DNA of 64,000 bases from an uncultured Pseudomonadota bacterium (lineage in GTDB: Bacteria > Pseudomonadota > Gammaproteobacteria > Steroidobacterales > Steroidobacteraceae): positions 23,309 through 87,308 of the forward strand of contig CADEFQ010000002.1 of assembly GCA_902826635.1 (NCBI GenBank). The letters are read 5' to 3'. Under the pieces are notes generated by a model. That model saw only the letters and a list, made by a program, of their open reading frames with translations, did no database searches and was not told the DNA's origin. This document shows, in pieces, positions 54,267 to 63,083 of the stretch. The position numbers and the translations under genes are program-made. Position 1 is the first letter of the stretch, and each line of letters begins with the position of its first letter.

Positions 54267-55244
54267 GTGGGTATCGCCGCGCGCCTGCATCGCACGCTGA
54301 CCTCACGCTTCGCCGCGTGGGTGCGGCGCCGACAGGGCGGCGATTCACTCCCGGTCGATCTGCATCGCCGGCGCCTCTACATCCTGCCGACCCGTGCCGG
54401 AGCCGGCTTTGCGCTGCTGCTCCTCGGCATGCTGGTCGCGGGACTCAACTACGCGAACAGTGTCGCGCTGCTGCTCACCTTCATGCTCGGCGGGCTGGCG
54501 CTCGCGGCGATGCACCTGTGCCATGGCAACCTGCTCGACACCCGCATCGTCGGCGCGCGCGTCGAACCCAGCTTCGCGGGTGAATCCGGCCGGCTCGAAA
54601 TCGTCCTCGATGCCGGCGCGTCCGCGCGCTACGAGTGGCGCATCAGTGTGCACGGCGCGCAGGGCGAGAGCCTGAGCGCACCCGTGCAGGCAAGAACCGC
54701 AGAACGCGCGGTCGCGCACCTGCCCGTGCCGGCGCCGACGCGCGGCGTCTACAGCGTGGGTCGCGTGCGCGTCTCGACGGTCTGGCCCTTCGGCCTCTTT
54801 CGCGCGTGGACGTGGTTGCACCTGCCGCTCGACCTCATCGTGTATCCGGCCGCGCGCGGCGTTCGACCCGCGAGCAGCGCCGCCGGGCGACAGCCGGGCG
54901 AGCAGGAACGCGCGGATGCCGGCGATGACGAATGGCGCGGCCTGCGCGGCTTTCGCGACGGCGACTCGCCGCGCCGAATCGCCTGGAAGGCCTATGCCCG
55001 CGGCGGTCCACTGCTCGTCGGCGACTATGCGGCGGAGGGCAGCGAACGCCACGAATTCGACTTCGAGCTCCTCGCGCCTCTCGCCCTCGAGGCGCGGCTC
55101 GAGCAACTGTGCCGCTGGATCGTCGATGCCGAACAGCGCGGCGAGTCCTATTCGCTGCGCCTGCCACGGGAATACCTGCCGGCGGACAGCGGCGCCCTGC
55201 ATCGCCATCATTGTCTCGCCGCGCTGGCGCGCGTGCGCGCATGA
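54267..55244 (+). CDS. DUF58 domain protein
   Basis: 325 residues from GTG 54267. Two membrane helices (about 40-80) are followed by a DUF58 domain: LRGFRDGDSPRRIAWKAYAR fits the RxYxxGDxxRxIxWKxxAR-type signature. DUF58 proteins have a VWA-like fold and partner with MoxR. Its stop overlaps the transglutaminase start (ATGA). Confidence 0.9.
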   Translation: MGIAARLHRTLTSRFAAWVRRRQGGDSLPVDLHRRRLYILPTRAGAGFALLLLGMLVAGLNYANSVALLLTFMLGGLALAAMHLCHGNLLDTRIVGARVEPSFAGESGRLEIVLDAGASARYEWRISVHGAQGESLSAPVQARTAERAVAHLPVPAPTRGVYSVGRVRVSTVWPFGLFRAWTWLHLPLDLIVYPAARGVRPASSAAGRQPGEQERADAGDDEWRGLRGFRDGDSPRRIAWKAYARGGPLLVGDYAAEGSERHEFDFELLAPLALEARLEQLCRWIVDAEQRGESYSLRLPREYLPADSGALHRHHCLAALARVRA

Positions 55245-57220
55245 CGCCCACGCCCCTGCCGGCACGCCTGCGCCCGCTCGCCTGGACGCTGGCGGCGTTT
55301 GGCAGCGCCGTGCTGCTGCACGTCGATCGACTGCCACCCTGGATCACGGCGTTCGCGATCGGCGCGATCGTCGCGCGCCTCACGCTCGCACTGCGCGGCG
55401 CGCGCATGCCGAATGCCTGGGTGCGCGTCGGCGTTGCGCTGACACTCACGGTGGGGGTACTCGCCAGCTTCCGGACGCTGAACGGGCTCGCCGCCGGCAG
55501 TGCGCTGCTCGCCGCGATGGGCTCGCTCAAACTCCTCGAAACGCGCGCGCGCCGCGACGACTACGTGATGTTCGGCGTGGCCCTGTTCCTGCTGCTCGCC
55601 GCCTGCCTCGACCGCCAGGCGCTCACGCGCGTGCCGCTCTACGCGCTGCAGCTCTGGGTCAGCTGCGCCGCGCTCGCGGTGATCGCCACGCCCGACGCGC
55701 TCTCCGGCGTGAAGGCGCCGCTGCGGCTCGCCGGGCGGGCGCTGCTCTACGCGCTGCCGCTCGCCCTGATCCTGTTTCTTTTTTTCCCGCGCCTGCCCGG
55801 TGCCTTCTGGGCGCTGCCGAACGCGAGCGGGGCCGTGACCGGCCTCTCGGATGAGATGAGCCCGGGCCAGATCGACGAGCTGACGGACTCGGACGCGCCG
55901 GCCTTCCGCGTCGAGTTCGAGGGCGCGACCCCACCCCCGCAGCAGCGCTACTGGCGCGGGCCGGTGTTGCAGTCGTTCGACGGCACGACCTGGCGACGCG
56001 ATCGCGGCCGCTATTTCCTCGAACCGCGCGTGCAGTTCGAGGGCCCCGCTTACCGGTATCGCGTGACGCTCGAACCGCACGGCCGCAATGGGTGGTTCGC
56101 GCTCGAATCCGTCGTCGCCTCGCCGAGTCGCAAGGTACAACTGACCCTCGATCGGCGACTCATTTCGGCCGAGCCCGTCAACGAGGCCGTCTCGTACACC
56201 GCGATGTCCCATCCGCGCACGGTGACGCACGAGCCGCTGTCGAGGCTCGGGTGGCGCTACAGCCTCGAACTGCCGCCCGGGCAGAACCCTCGCACGCTCG
56301 CCCTCGCCTCGCGCCTGCGGGCCGCGACACCTGATCCGTCTGCCTACGCGCGCGCCGTGCTCGGCTACTTCGCCCGCGAAGGGTTCGAGTACACCCTCAC
56401 GCCACCCAGGCTCTCCGGCAATGCCGTCGACGAGTTCCTCTTCAGCACCCGGCGCGGCTTCTGTGGGCACTACGCCTCGGCGTACGCGACGCTGATGCGC
56501 GCGGGAGGCGTGCCGGCGCGCGTGGTCACAGGCTACCTCGGCGGCGAGTGGAATCCGATCGGCCGGTACTACATCGTCAAGCAGTCCGACGCGCACGCCT
56601 GGGTTGAAATCTGGCTCGACGGGCGCGGCTGGGTGCGCGTCGACCCGACCGCCGTCGTCGCGCCCGAACGACTGCAGCGCGGGCTCTATGACCTCCTGCC
56701 GGGTGCAGCCTCCCTCGCCACCCGGCTGACACGCGAGAACGCGTGGCTCGCTGAATTCGCGCAGGGCTGGGACGCGCTCAACACAGCCTGGCGCAAGCGG
56801 GTGCTCGAGTTCGGAGAGGGTTCGCAACTCGCGCTGCTCGAACGCCTCGGCTTCGATTCGCCGCAGTGGCGGGAGCTCGGACTCGCGCTCGGACTCGGCA
56901 TGATCGCCTGGCTCGCGTGGATGACCTGGCAATCGCGCTTCTGGCTGCGCGCCGCGCGGCCCGATGCGCTCGCCCGCGCCTGGCGCGCGCTCAACGCCAA
57001 GTACGCACGCGTCGGGCTCGCGCGCGGCGCGGCCGAAGCCCCGCTCGCGTACGCCGCGCGCATCGGGCGCGCGCGCCCGGATCTCGCGATCGAAGCCGAG
57101 GCGCTGGCGCGCGAGTACGCCGACCTTCGGTACGGCCGCGAGCGCCGCGCGATTGCGGTCCGGCACTTTGCCGGCAGTGTCCGTCGCTTGCGCCTTTCGG
57201 CCGCGCCACGCATCCCATGA
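55241..57220 (+). CDS. TgpA-like transmembrane transglutaminase
   Basis: 659 residues. About five N-terminal membrane helices (DUF3488 region, about 10-190) precede a periplasmic transglutaminase-like domain with Cys-His-Asp triad in RRGFCGHYASAYATLMRAGG, SDAHAWVEIW and WVRVDPTAVV, then one C-terminal helix (about 550-568). In Pseudomonas aeruginosa TgpA is essential and lies in a MoxR-DUF58 cluster, as here. The peptide or peptidoglycan substrate is not settled. Confidence 0.92.
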   Translation: MTPTPLPARLRPLAWTLAAFGSAVLLHVDRLPPWITAFAIGAIVARLTLALRGARMPNAWVRVGVALTLTVGVLASFRTLNGLAAGSALLAAMGSLKLLETRARRDDYVMFGVALFLLLAACLDRQALTRVPLYALQLWVSCAALAVIATPDALSGVKAPLRLAGRALLYALPLALILFLFFPRLPGAFWALPNASGAVTGLSDEMSPGQIDELTDSDAPAFRVEFEGATPPPQQRYWRGPVLQSFDGTTWRRDRGRYFLEPRVQFEGPAYRYRVTLEPHGRNGWFALESVVASPSRKVQLTLDRRLISAEPVNEAVSYTAMSHPRTVTHEPLSRLGWRYSLELPPGQNPRTLALASRLRAATPDPSAYARAVLGYFAREGFEYTLTPPRLSGNAVDEFLFSTRRGFCGHYASAYATLMRAGGVPARVVTGYLGGEWNPIGRYYIVKQSDAHAWVEIWLDGRGWVRVDPTAVVAPERLQRGLYDLLPGAASLATRLTRENAWLAEFAQGWDALNTAWRKRVLEFGEGSQLALLERLGFDSPQWRELGLALGLGMIAWLAWMTWQSRFWLRAARPDALARAWRALNAKYARVGLARGAAEAPLAYAARIGRARPDLAIEAEALAREYADLRYGRERRAIAVRHFAGSVRRLRLSAAPRIP

Positions 57221-58035
57221 CGACGCTGTGGATGCTCGCTGGCGTCACCGTGCTGGCGATCGTCGCGTGGCGTATCAGCCGCGCGCGCCGCCGCGCCCGC
57301 GAATTGCGCGAGCCTTTTCCCGAGGCTTGGCGTGCGCTTCTCGCGCGCGTCCCCCTCTATCGACGCCTGCCGCCCGCCGTGCGCGAGCGTGTCGAACTCA
57401 CGGCGCGCCGGCTCCTGCAGCGGGTGCACTTCATCGGCTGCGCGGGGCTCGCGGTCACGGACGAGATGCGCCTGATCATCGCCACCCAGGCCGCGCTGCT
57501 CGTCGCGCACCGCGATCCGCGTGCGTTCGATGCGCTGCACAGCGTGCTCGTGTACCCGGCGGAGTTCGTCGTCGAGGATCGGGAGGAGGACGAGTACGGC
57601 CTCGTCACGCAAGGCAGCCGACCGCTCTCGGGGCAGACGATCGACGTCTCGCGCATCGTGCTGTCGTGGGAAGACATCGAGGCGGGGCTCACGAGCGACG
57701 ACGGCTACAACGTCGTGCTGCACGAGTTCGCCCACCACCTCGATCACCTGACCGACGGTGCACTGACCGACGGCGGCAAGCTCGCGCCAGGCGCCGATGC
57801 GTGGCACCGCACGCTCGAAGCAGCCTACGAAGCACTGTGCGACGCCGTCGATAGGGGCGAAGACACGTTGATCGATCCGTATGGTGCCGAGGATCTCACC
57901 GAATTCTTCGCGACGGCGACCGAGGTGTTCTTCGAGCGCGCGGCGGAGTTCCGCGCGGCTCACCGGCAGCTGAGTGCGCAGCTGCGGGATTTTTACGGCG
58001 TCGACCCCGCGGACTGGCCGGAAGTTGCGCGATAG
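57217..58035 (+). CDS. MtfA-like zinc peptidase (M90)
   Basis: 272 residues from ATG 57217, overlapping the transglutaminase stop (ATGA). A short N-terminal membrane helix (about 3-18) is present, which cytosolic MtfA of E. coli lacks. The zinc motif HEFAHHLDHL and the downstream EFFATATEVFFERA glutamate define the M90 family. E. coli MtfA interacts with Mlc and so regulates glucose PTS genes. Here translational coupling to the MoxR-DUF58-TgpA genes suggests a membrane-associated role with that complex; that is inference. The 3' end overlaps the convergent MFS gene by 43 bases. Confidence 0.88.
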   Translation: MTTLWMLAGVTVLAIVAWRISRARRRARELREPFPEAWRALLARVPLYRRLPPAVRERVELTARRLLQRVHFIGCAGLAVTDEMRLIIATQAALLVAHRDPRAFDALHSVLVYPAEFVVEDREEDEYGLVTQGSRPLSGQTIDVSRIVLSWEDIEAGLTSDDGYNVVLHEFAHHLDHLTDGALTDGGKLAPGADAWHRTLEAAYEALCDAVDRGEDTLIDPYGAEDLTEFFATATEVFFERAAEFRAAHRQLSAQLRDFYGVDPADWPEVAR

Positions 58036-59273
58036 GGCACCCGCAGCAGCAGCGCACCGCCCACGATGAAGAGCAACGCGATCGACAGCATCGCGAGCCG
58101 CGAATCGCCGGTGAGGAGGGCCACGGTCCCCGCGAGCAGCGGGCCCAGGATTGCGGCGGCCTTGCCCATCATGTTGTAGAAGCCGAAGAACTCGCCGGCC
58201 TTGCCCGCCGGCACGAGCCGGCCGAAGAACGAGCGCGACAACGACTGCACGCCGCCCTGCACGCAGCCGATCACGATCGCGAGCACAAAAAACTCGGTCT
58301 CCGTGTCGAGCCGGTAGGCATAGAGCGTGACGCCCGTGTAGACGGCAAGCCCGGTCAGGATGCCCGCTCGCGCGCCGATGCGCGCACCGAGCCAGCCGAA
58401 GGCGAGCGCCGCGGGAAAACCGACGAACTGCACGAGGAGCAGCGCCTGGATCAGGCTCGCCTGTCGAAAGCCGAGCGCGAGCCCGTAGTCAACCGCCATC
58501 TTGATGATCGTGTTGACGCCGTCGATGTAGAACCAGTACGCGAGCAGGAAGAGCAGCAACGCGCGACTGCCGCGCACTTCGGCGAAAGTGCGCCGCAACT
58601 CGGCGAAGCCCGCGGCGACGGCGGCTCGCGGCGGCAGCGCCGGCGCAGAGCGCCGCTCACGCACCCTGAAAACGGCCGGGAGCGAGAAAATGAGCCACCA
58701 GACGGCGACGCTTGCGAACGAAAGCTTGACCGCCGCGGCTGCGTCGGGGATCCCGAAGAGCTGCGGCTTCGACACCATCAGCGCGTTCACGGCAAACAGC
58801 AAGCCGCCGCCGAGATAGCCGAGCGCATAGCCGTAACCCGAGACGAGGTCGTACTCAGGCTCCGTGGCCACATCCGTCAGCAGCGAATCGTAGAACTGGT
58901 TGCCGCCCCAGAACCCGATCGAGGCGGCGCCGTAGAGCAAGGTCGCCGACAGCCAGTTCCCCTGCTCGACGAGTACCAGCGCCGCGGTCATCGCCGCGCC
59001 GAGCACGGTGAACAGCGCGAGCAACTTGATGCGCGCCCCGCCCTTGTCGGCAATGGCGCCCACGATGGGCGCGATGAGCGCGACGATGAGGCTGGTGACG
59101 CCGCTCGCGACCCCGAGACGGAAGGTGCTCACCGTCGCCGGCACGCCGACGTTCCAGTATTGCTTGAAGAAGAGCGGAAAGAATCCCGCCATCACGGTGG
59201 TCGCAAAGGCCGAATTGGCCCAGTCGTAGAGCGCCCATGCGACGACCGGTTTGCGCGTCAGGACCTTCGCCAT
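57993..59273 (-). CDS. UMF1-family MFS transporter
   Basis: 426 residues with 12 predicted helices. The N-terminus VVAWALYDWANSAFATTVMA is the hallmark of the UMF1/Atg22-like group, and GAIADKGGARIKLLALFTVL is the MFS loop 2-3 motif. SLSRSFFGRLVPAGKAGEFF and FYNMMGKAAAILGPLLAG add support. Substrate is unknown. GAGGTAGG precedes the ATG; prfC lies 14 bases upstream on the same strand. Confidence 0.88.
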   Translation of the reverse strand: MAKVLTRKPVVAWALYDWANSAFATTVMAGFFPLFFKQYWNVGVPATVSTFRLGVASGVTSLIVALIAPIVGAIADKGGARIKLLALFTVLGAAMTAALVLVEQGNWLSATLLYGAASIGFWGGNQFYDSLLTDVATEPEYDLVSGYGYALGYLGGGLLFAVNALMVSKPQLFGIPDAAAAVKLSFASVAVWWLIFSLPAVFRVRERRSAPALPPRAAVAAGFAELRRTFAEVRGSRALLLFLLAYWFYIDGVNTIIKMAVDYGLALGFRQASLIQALLLVQFVGFPAALAFGWLGARIGARAGILTGLAVYTGVTLYAYRLDTETEFFVLAIVIGCVQGGVQSLSRSFFGRLVPAGKAGEFFGFYNMMGKAAAILGPLLAGTVALLTGDSRLAMLSIALLFIVGGALLLRVPYRATSGQSAGSTP

Positions 59274-59287
59274 CCGGCTAGCCTACC

Positions 59288-60877
59288 TCATGCGGCGAGG
59301 TGCTCGCGCGTTTCGAGGAAACGCACGCCGGGCCAGCGCTCGAGCGTCAGCGACAGGTTGACGCGCGTCGGTGCGAGGTAGACGAGCGCGCCGGAGTGAT
59401 CCATCGCGAGGTGCTCGTAGGCCTTCGCGCGAAACTCCGCCAGCTTTCGCTCGTCATCCGCGCCGATCCAGCGCGCGGTATGCACGTTGACCGGCTCGAA
59501 ATGGCATTGCACGCCGTATTCGTCCTGCAGGCGGAAGGCGACGACCTCGAACTGCAGCTGGCCGACCGCGCCGAGCACCATGTCGTTGTTGCGCAGCGGC
59601 TTGAACAGCTGTGTGGCGCCCTCCTCGCACAGCTGCGAGAGGCCTTTCGCGAGCGCTTTCATGCGCAGCGGATCCTTCAGCACCGCACGACGGAACATCT
59701 CGGGCGCGAAATTCGGGATGCCGGTGAAAACGAGGTGCTCGCCTTCCGAGAACGAATCCCCGATGTTGATCGTGCCGTGGTTGTGCAGGCCGATGATGTC
59801 GCCCGCATACGCCTCTTCGGCCTGGCTGCGGTCGGCCGCGAGGAAAGTCAGCGCATCGGCGACGCGCATTTCCTTGTCGAGCCGCACGTGGTGCAGCTTC
59901 ATGCCACGCGTGTAGCGGCCCGAGCACAGTCGCATGAAGGCGATGCGGTCGCGGTGCGCCGGGTCCATGTTCGCCTGGATCTTGAACACGAAACCGGTCA
60001 GCGCCGACTCGCCGGCTTCGACTTCGCGCTGGCGCGTCGGGCGCGGCAGCGGCGCTGGCGCGTGTTCGACGAAGGCGTTGAGCAACTCCTCGACGCCGAA
60101 ATTGCCGATCGCCGAACCGAAGAACACCGGCGTCTGGCGACCCGCGCGATAGAGGTCGGGATCGAACGGCACCGTCGCGCCGCGCACCAGTTCGATCTCC
60201 GCGAGGTACTTGTCGGCGCGGTCGCCGAGAAACGCGCGCCCCGACTCGCTCGTGAGCCCTTCGATCACGAAGTTCTCGCCGACGCGCCCGCGCTCGCCGG
60301 CGCTATAGACGTAGATGCGGTCCTCGGTGAGGTGATAGATGCCGGCGAGCTCGCGCCCCATGCCGATCGGCCAGGTAATCGGCGTCGTGCCGATGCCGAG
60401 CACGCGCTCGATCTCGTCGAGGAGATCGATTGGCTCGCGCCCCTCGCGATCGAGCTTGTTGATGAAGGTCATGATCGGCGTGTCGCGCAGACGACAGACC
60501 TCCATCAGCTTGATCGTGCGCGCCTCGACGCCTTTCGCGCAGTCGATGACCATCAGCGCCGAATCGACCGCGGTCAGCGTGCGGTAGGTGTCCTCGGAAA
60601 AATCCTCGTGGCCCGGCGTGTCGAGCAGGTTCACGACCCGGTCACGATACGGGAACTGCATGACCGACGACGTCACCGAAATGCCGCGCTGCTGCTCGAG
60701 GCGCATCCAGTCGGAGGTCGCGTGCCGGGCGGCCTTGCGGCCCTTCACGGTACCCGCCATCTGGATCGCGCCGCCAAAGAGCAGCAGCTTTTCCGTCAGG
60801 GTCGTCTTGCCCGCGTCGGGATGCGAAATGATCGCAAAGGTCCGTCGCCGGGCGATGTGCTCGCCTATGGCCGTCAT
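59288..60877 (-). CDS. prfC: Peptide chain release factor 3
   Basis: 529 residues. The G domain has [15 protein letters not shown], the [13 protein letters not shown] switch and [21 protein letters not shown]3 recycles RF1/RF2 after peptide release using GTP. Domains II and III are complete, including [20 protein letters not shown] and [17 protein letters not shown] -10-like TATAAT lies 33 bases upstream. Confidence 0.97.
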   Translation of the reverse strand: MTAIGEHIARRRTFAIISHPDAGKTTLTEKLLLFGGAIQMAGTVKGRKAARHATSDWMRLEQQRGISVTSSVMQFPYRDRVVNLLDTPGHEDFSEDTYRTLTAVDSALMVIDCAKGVEARTIKLMEVCRLRDTPIMTFINKLDREGREPIDLLDEIERVLGIGTTPITWPIGMGRELAGIYHLTEDRIYVYSAGERGRVGENFVIEGLTSESGRAFLGDRADKYLAEIELVRGATVPFDPDLYRAGRQTPVFFGSAIGNFGVEELLNAFVEHAPAPLPRPTRQREVEAGESALTGFVFKIQANMDPAHRDRIAFMRLCSGRYTRGMKLHHVRLDKEMRVADALTFLAADRSQAEEAYAGDIIGLHNHGTINIGDSFSEGEHLVFTGIPNFAPEMFRRAVLKDPLRMKALAKGLSQLCEEGATQLFKPLRNNDMVLGAVGQLQFEVVAFRLQDEYGVQCHFEPVNVHTARWIGADDERKLAEFRAKAYEHLAMDHSGALVYLAPTRVNLSLTLERWPGVRFLETREHLAA

Positions 60878-60909
60878 GCTCGCCGGAGTCGGGTTATCGG
60901 GGGGCGCGC

Positions 60910-60915
60910 ATTATA
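60910..60915 (-). promoter_or_regulatory. -10 element of prfC
   Basis: TATAAT on the minus strand, with transcription starting near 60903 and a leader of about 26 bases. A TCGCCA 15 bases upstream is a weak -35. The SCO gene ends at 60950, so prfC need not depend on the mtoX transcript. Confidence 0.45.
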
Positions 60916-60949
60916 GGCGAGTCGGCCGCGTGGCGAGCGACTGCGCGAA

Positions 60950-61657
60950 TCAGCCCGGCGCCGGCTCCGCGACGAGGGTGCGGATGTCGTTGAACATGAC
61001 CTCCGGCTGCAGGAACGCGAGCGAGTAGATCTCGCGCACGATGCCGTCGCGGTCGATCAGGAACACTTTCAGCATGTGGTGCAGGGTGCGGGTCGGGCGG
61101 CCCTGCGCGTCCGTTTCGACGCTGACGTCCTGGCCGAAGTCCTCGAGCACCGGCAGCAGCTCCGGCACCGAGCGCGCAGTGAGGAAGCGCCACTCGAAGC
61201 GCGGATCGATCGCAAACTGCGCCCCGTATCTCGCGATCGCCGCTGGCGTGTCGGTCGTGGGGTCGAGGCTGACGCTGACGATGCGCATCGCCGACGCGAG
61301 CCGCGGGTCCGCGAGGGCGCGGTCCCGCAGCTTCGTGAGCGTGACGTACGCGAACGGGCAACCGAGCGGGTCGGCGCAGTACGTGTAAAAGAAGGTGAGC
61401 AGTGTGACTTTGCCGCGAGTGACGCTCGACAGCGAGCGCCATTGCCCAGCGACGTCGAGCAGTCGCGCCTCCGCGATCGGCTGGATCCTCTGCAGGCGAT
61501 AGCTGCCGGCGGGCGGGGGCTCAAAGTCGGCGCGCGGCGCGGCGGCCGCGACCGGGTCGACCGATCCGTCGGCGGGCGTCGTCAACGCCGCCGCGAGCGT
61601 CGCCGCCAGCACCCCGGCACGCACGGCCGCGGCGGTTCGGCCTCGCCGCGCGATCAA
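60950..61657 (-). CDS. SCO1/SenC-like protein with CX5C motif, methanethiol-oxidase associated
   Basis: 235 residues from TTG 61657, overlapping the mtoX stop by 4 bases and preceded by GAGGGG. A signal peptide (about 1-31) and a thioredoxin-like SCO domain follow. The redox motif reads YTYCADPLGCPFAY, cysteines five residues apart where typical SCO proteins have CX3C. A conserved-type histidine appears in TLHHMLKVFLID. SCO genes are regularly next to methanethiol oxidase genes, and the copper-dependent oxidase may need it for metallation. The altered spacing suggests a dedicated subfamily. Confidence 0.87.
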   Translation of the reverse strand: MIARRGRTAAAVRAGVLAATLAAALTTPADGSVDPVAAAAPRADFEPPPAGSYRLQRIQPIAEARLLDVAGQWRSLSSVTRGKVTLLTFFYTYCADPLGCPFAYVTLTKLRDRALADPRLASAMRIVSVSLDPTTDTPAAIARYGAQFAIDPRFEWRFLTARSVPELLPVLEDFGQDVSVETDAQGRPTRTLHHMLKVFLIDRDGIVREIYSLAFLQPEVMFNDIRTLVAEPAPG

Positions 61658-62982
61658 GGCCCCTCGCTGCCCGCCCGGGCCAAGGCGAGCTGCCCAGCCG
61701 GCTTCGCAGTGAATTTCATGTGATGCGGGCGGCCGAGCTTCTCCTTCGTGAAATCGACTTCGAAGGCCGGCCTCAACTCACTGCCGTCCCAGTGAAACGC
61801 GCGCAGGAACTGCTCATTGTCGGCACCCTTTTTGTCCCAGCGCGCGAGCAGGCTCGACGTGAAGTAGAGACGCTTGCCATCCCAGCTCTGCGAAACCATG
61901 TTCACCTGACCGCCGGTGCGCCGCTGATAGGTTTCCTTCGGCTGTTCGGGGTTCGTGAGGTCGAAGTAGCGCGTGGTGCCGTCCATGAACGTGTTGACCC
62001 ACAGGCCCTTGCCATCGGCCGTGATCGAGATGTCCACGGGCAGCGGCACTTTTGCCGGGTCACCGATCGCGCCGACGTCCTTCGCCTGCCAGCGACCCCC
62101 GGCGTCTTGCCTCACGAGCCACAGCTTCGACGTGAGCGCCGTCGCCGTGATGGCCCAGTTCTGCCCCGGCGCAAGCGCCCAGCGAATTTCGAGCGGCGCG
62201 CCCGGCACATTGAATATCTGCGTCGGCTCCATGGTCTTGAGGTTCCACAACACCATCGTGCCGCCGAACTGCTGCATCGCTTTCGGATCGTTGATGACCT
62301 CGGTAAGGTCGCGCATGTAATTGTTCCAGCCGGCGAAGCTCGACGTGAGCAGCGCGTTCTTCGCCGGATTCAGCGCGACGTCATAGCCATAGCCGTCCCC
62401 TTTGACGCCGTCGATGGTCGCGGACGGCATGCCGTATCGCGCAACGAAGTCACCCTTGTTGTTGTAGATCGCGAGCCCGGTCACGCCGCCCTTGTCTTTT
62501 GCGTTGGACAACATGCCAATCAACATGCGGCCGGGCAGCGCATAAAAGGTGTGGGGGCCGACGAAGCCGGTTCGGGCCGGCAGGTCGGTGATCGTGCGAA
62601 CGAGCCGCGGCTTCGCCGGATTCGTACCAACGTCGAAGACATGGATCCGGCTGTCGTCGAGGCCGCCCGCCCACAGGTGCTTGCGGTCGTCGGTGAAGCC
62701 CATGTGATGCGCTTCGCCGCGGCCGCCCACGGACAGGCTGTCGATGACCTTGCCGTAGCTTCCCGACGCCGGGTTGGCGTCGATCGTGACGAGCTTGTCC
62801 GAGCCGTCGCCGAGCCCCTCGACGCCGAGCGTCCAGACGTGGACGTAGTCTTCCTGGCCCTTGATGAGGCCGGTCATATAAGGGGAATTGCAGGTCTCGT
62901 CCGCCTGTGCGGCGGGCACCGCAAGCCCGGTCATGAGGCTCGCGGCAACGACGACCCCTGCAGCGCGACTTCCGGTACGCAT
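61654..62982 (-). CDS. mtoX: Methanethiol oxidase (selenium-binding protein SBP56 family)
   Basis: 442 residues from ATG 62982. A signal peptide (about 1-27, ending AQADE) predicts a periplasmic enzyme, and then comes the SBP56 beta-propeller: SPYMTGLIKGQEDYVHVW, GRGEAHHMGFTDDRKHLWAG, FVGPHTFYALPG, GYGYDVALNPAKNALLTSSF, MVSQSWDGKRLYFTSSL and PHHMKFTAKP. Bacterial members oxidise methanethiol with O2 to formaldehyde, sulfide and H2O2 and need copper. The SCO-like gene downstream is translationally coupled. Specificity is inferred from family and context; other SBP56 members have unclear roles. Confidence 0.88.
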   Translation of the reverse strand: MRTGSRAAGVVVAASLMTGLAVPAAQADETCNSPYMTGLIKGQEDYVHVWTLGVEGLGDGSDKLVTIDANPASGSYGKVIDSLSVGGRGEAHHMGFTDDRKHLWAGGLDDSRIHVFDVGTNPAKPRLVRTITDLPARTGFVGPHTFYALPGRMLIGMLSNAKDKGGVTGLAIYNNKGDFVARYGMPSATIDGVKGDGYGYDVALNPAKNALLTSSFAGWNNYMRDLTEVINDPKAMQQFGGTMVLWNLKTMEPTQIFNVPGAPLEIRWALAPGQNWAITATALTSKLWLVRQDAGGRWQAKDVGAIGDPAKVPLPVDISITADGKGLWVNTFMDGTTRYFDLTNPEQPKETYQRRTGGQVNMVSQSWDGKRLYFTSSLLARWDKKGADNEQFLRAFHWDGSELRPAFEVDFTKEKLGRPHHMKFTAKPAGQLALARAGSEGP

Positions 62983-63014
62983 GGCACGACTCCCTGTGCT
63001 GGCCGACTGGATGT

Positions 63015-63037
63015 GGGCGGGTATCGTGAACCCGCCC
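63015..63037. repeat. Perfect inverted repeat between ilvE and mtoX
   Basis: Arms GGGCGGGT and ACCCGCCC pair perfectly over 8 bases around a 7-base loop (ATCGTGA on the plus strand). It lies 33 bases before the mtoX start in the 101-base intergenic gap. No T-run follows on either strand, so it could be an operator or an mRNA hairpin. Confidence 0.5.
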
Positions 63038-63083
63038 GGCCGTGTTGGCCAGCCCCCTGGGACGGCCGCGCGCGCGCCGCTTC

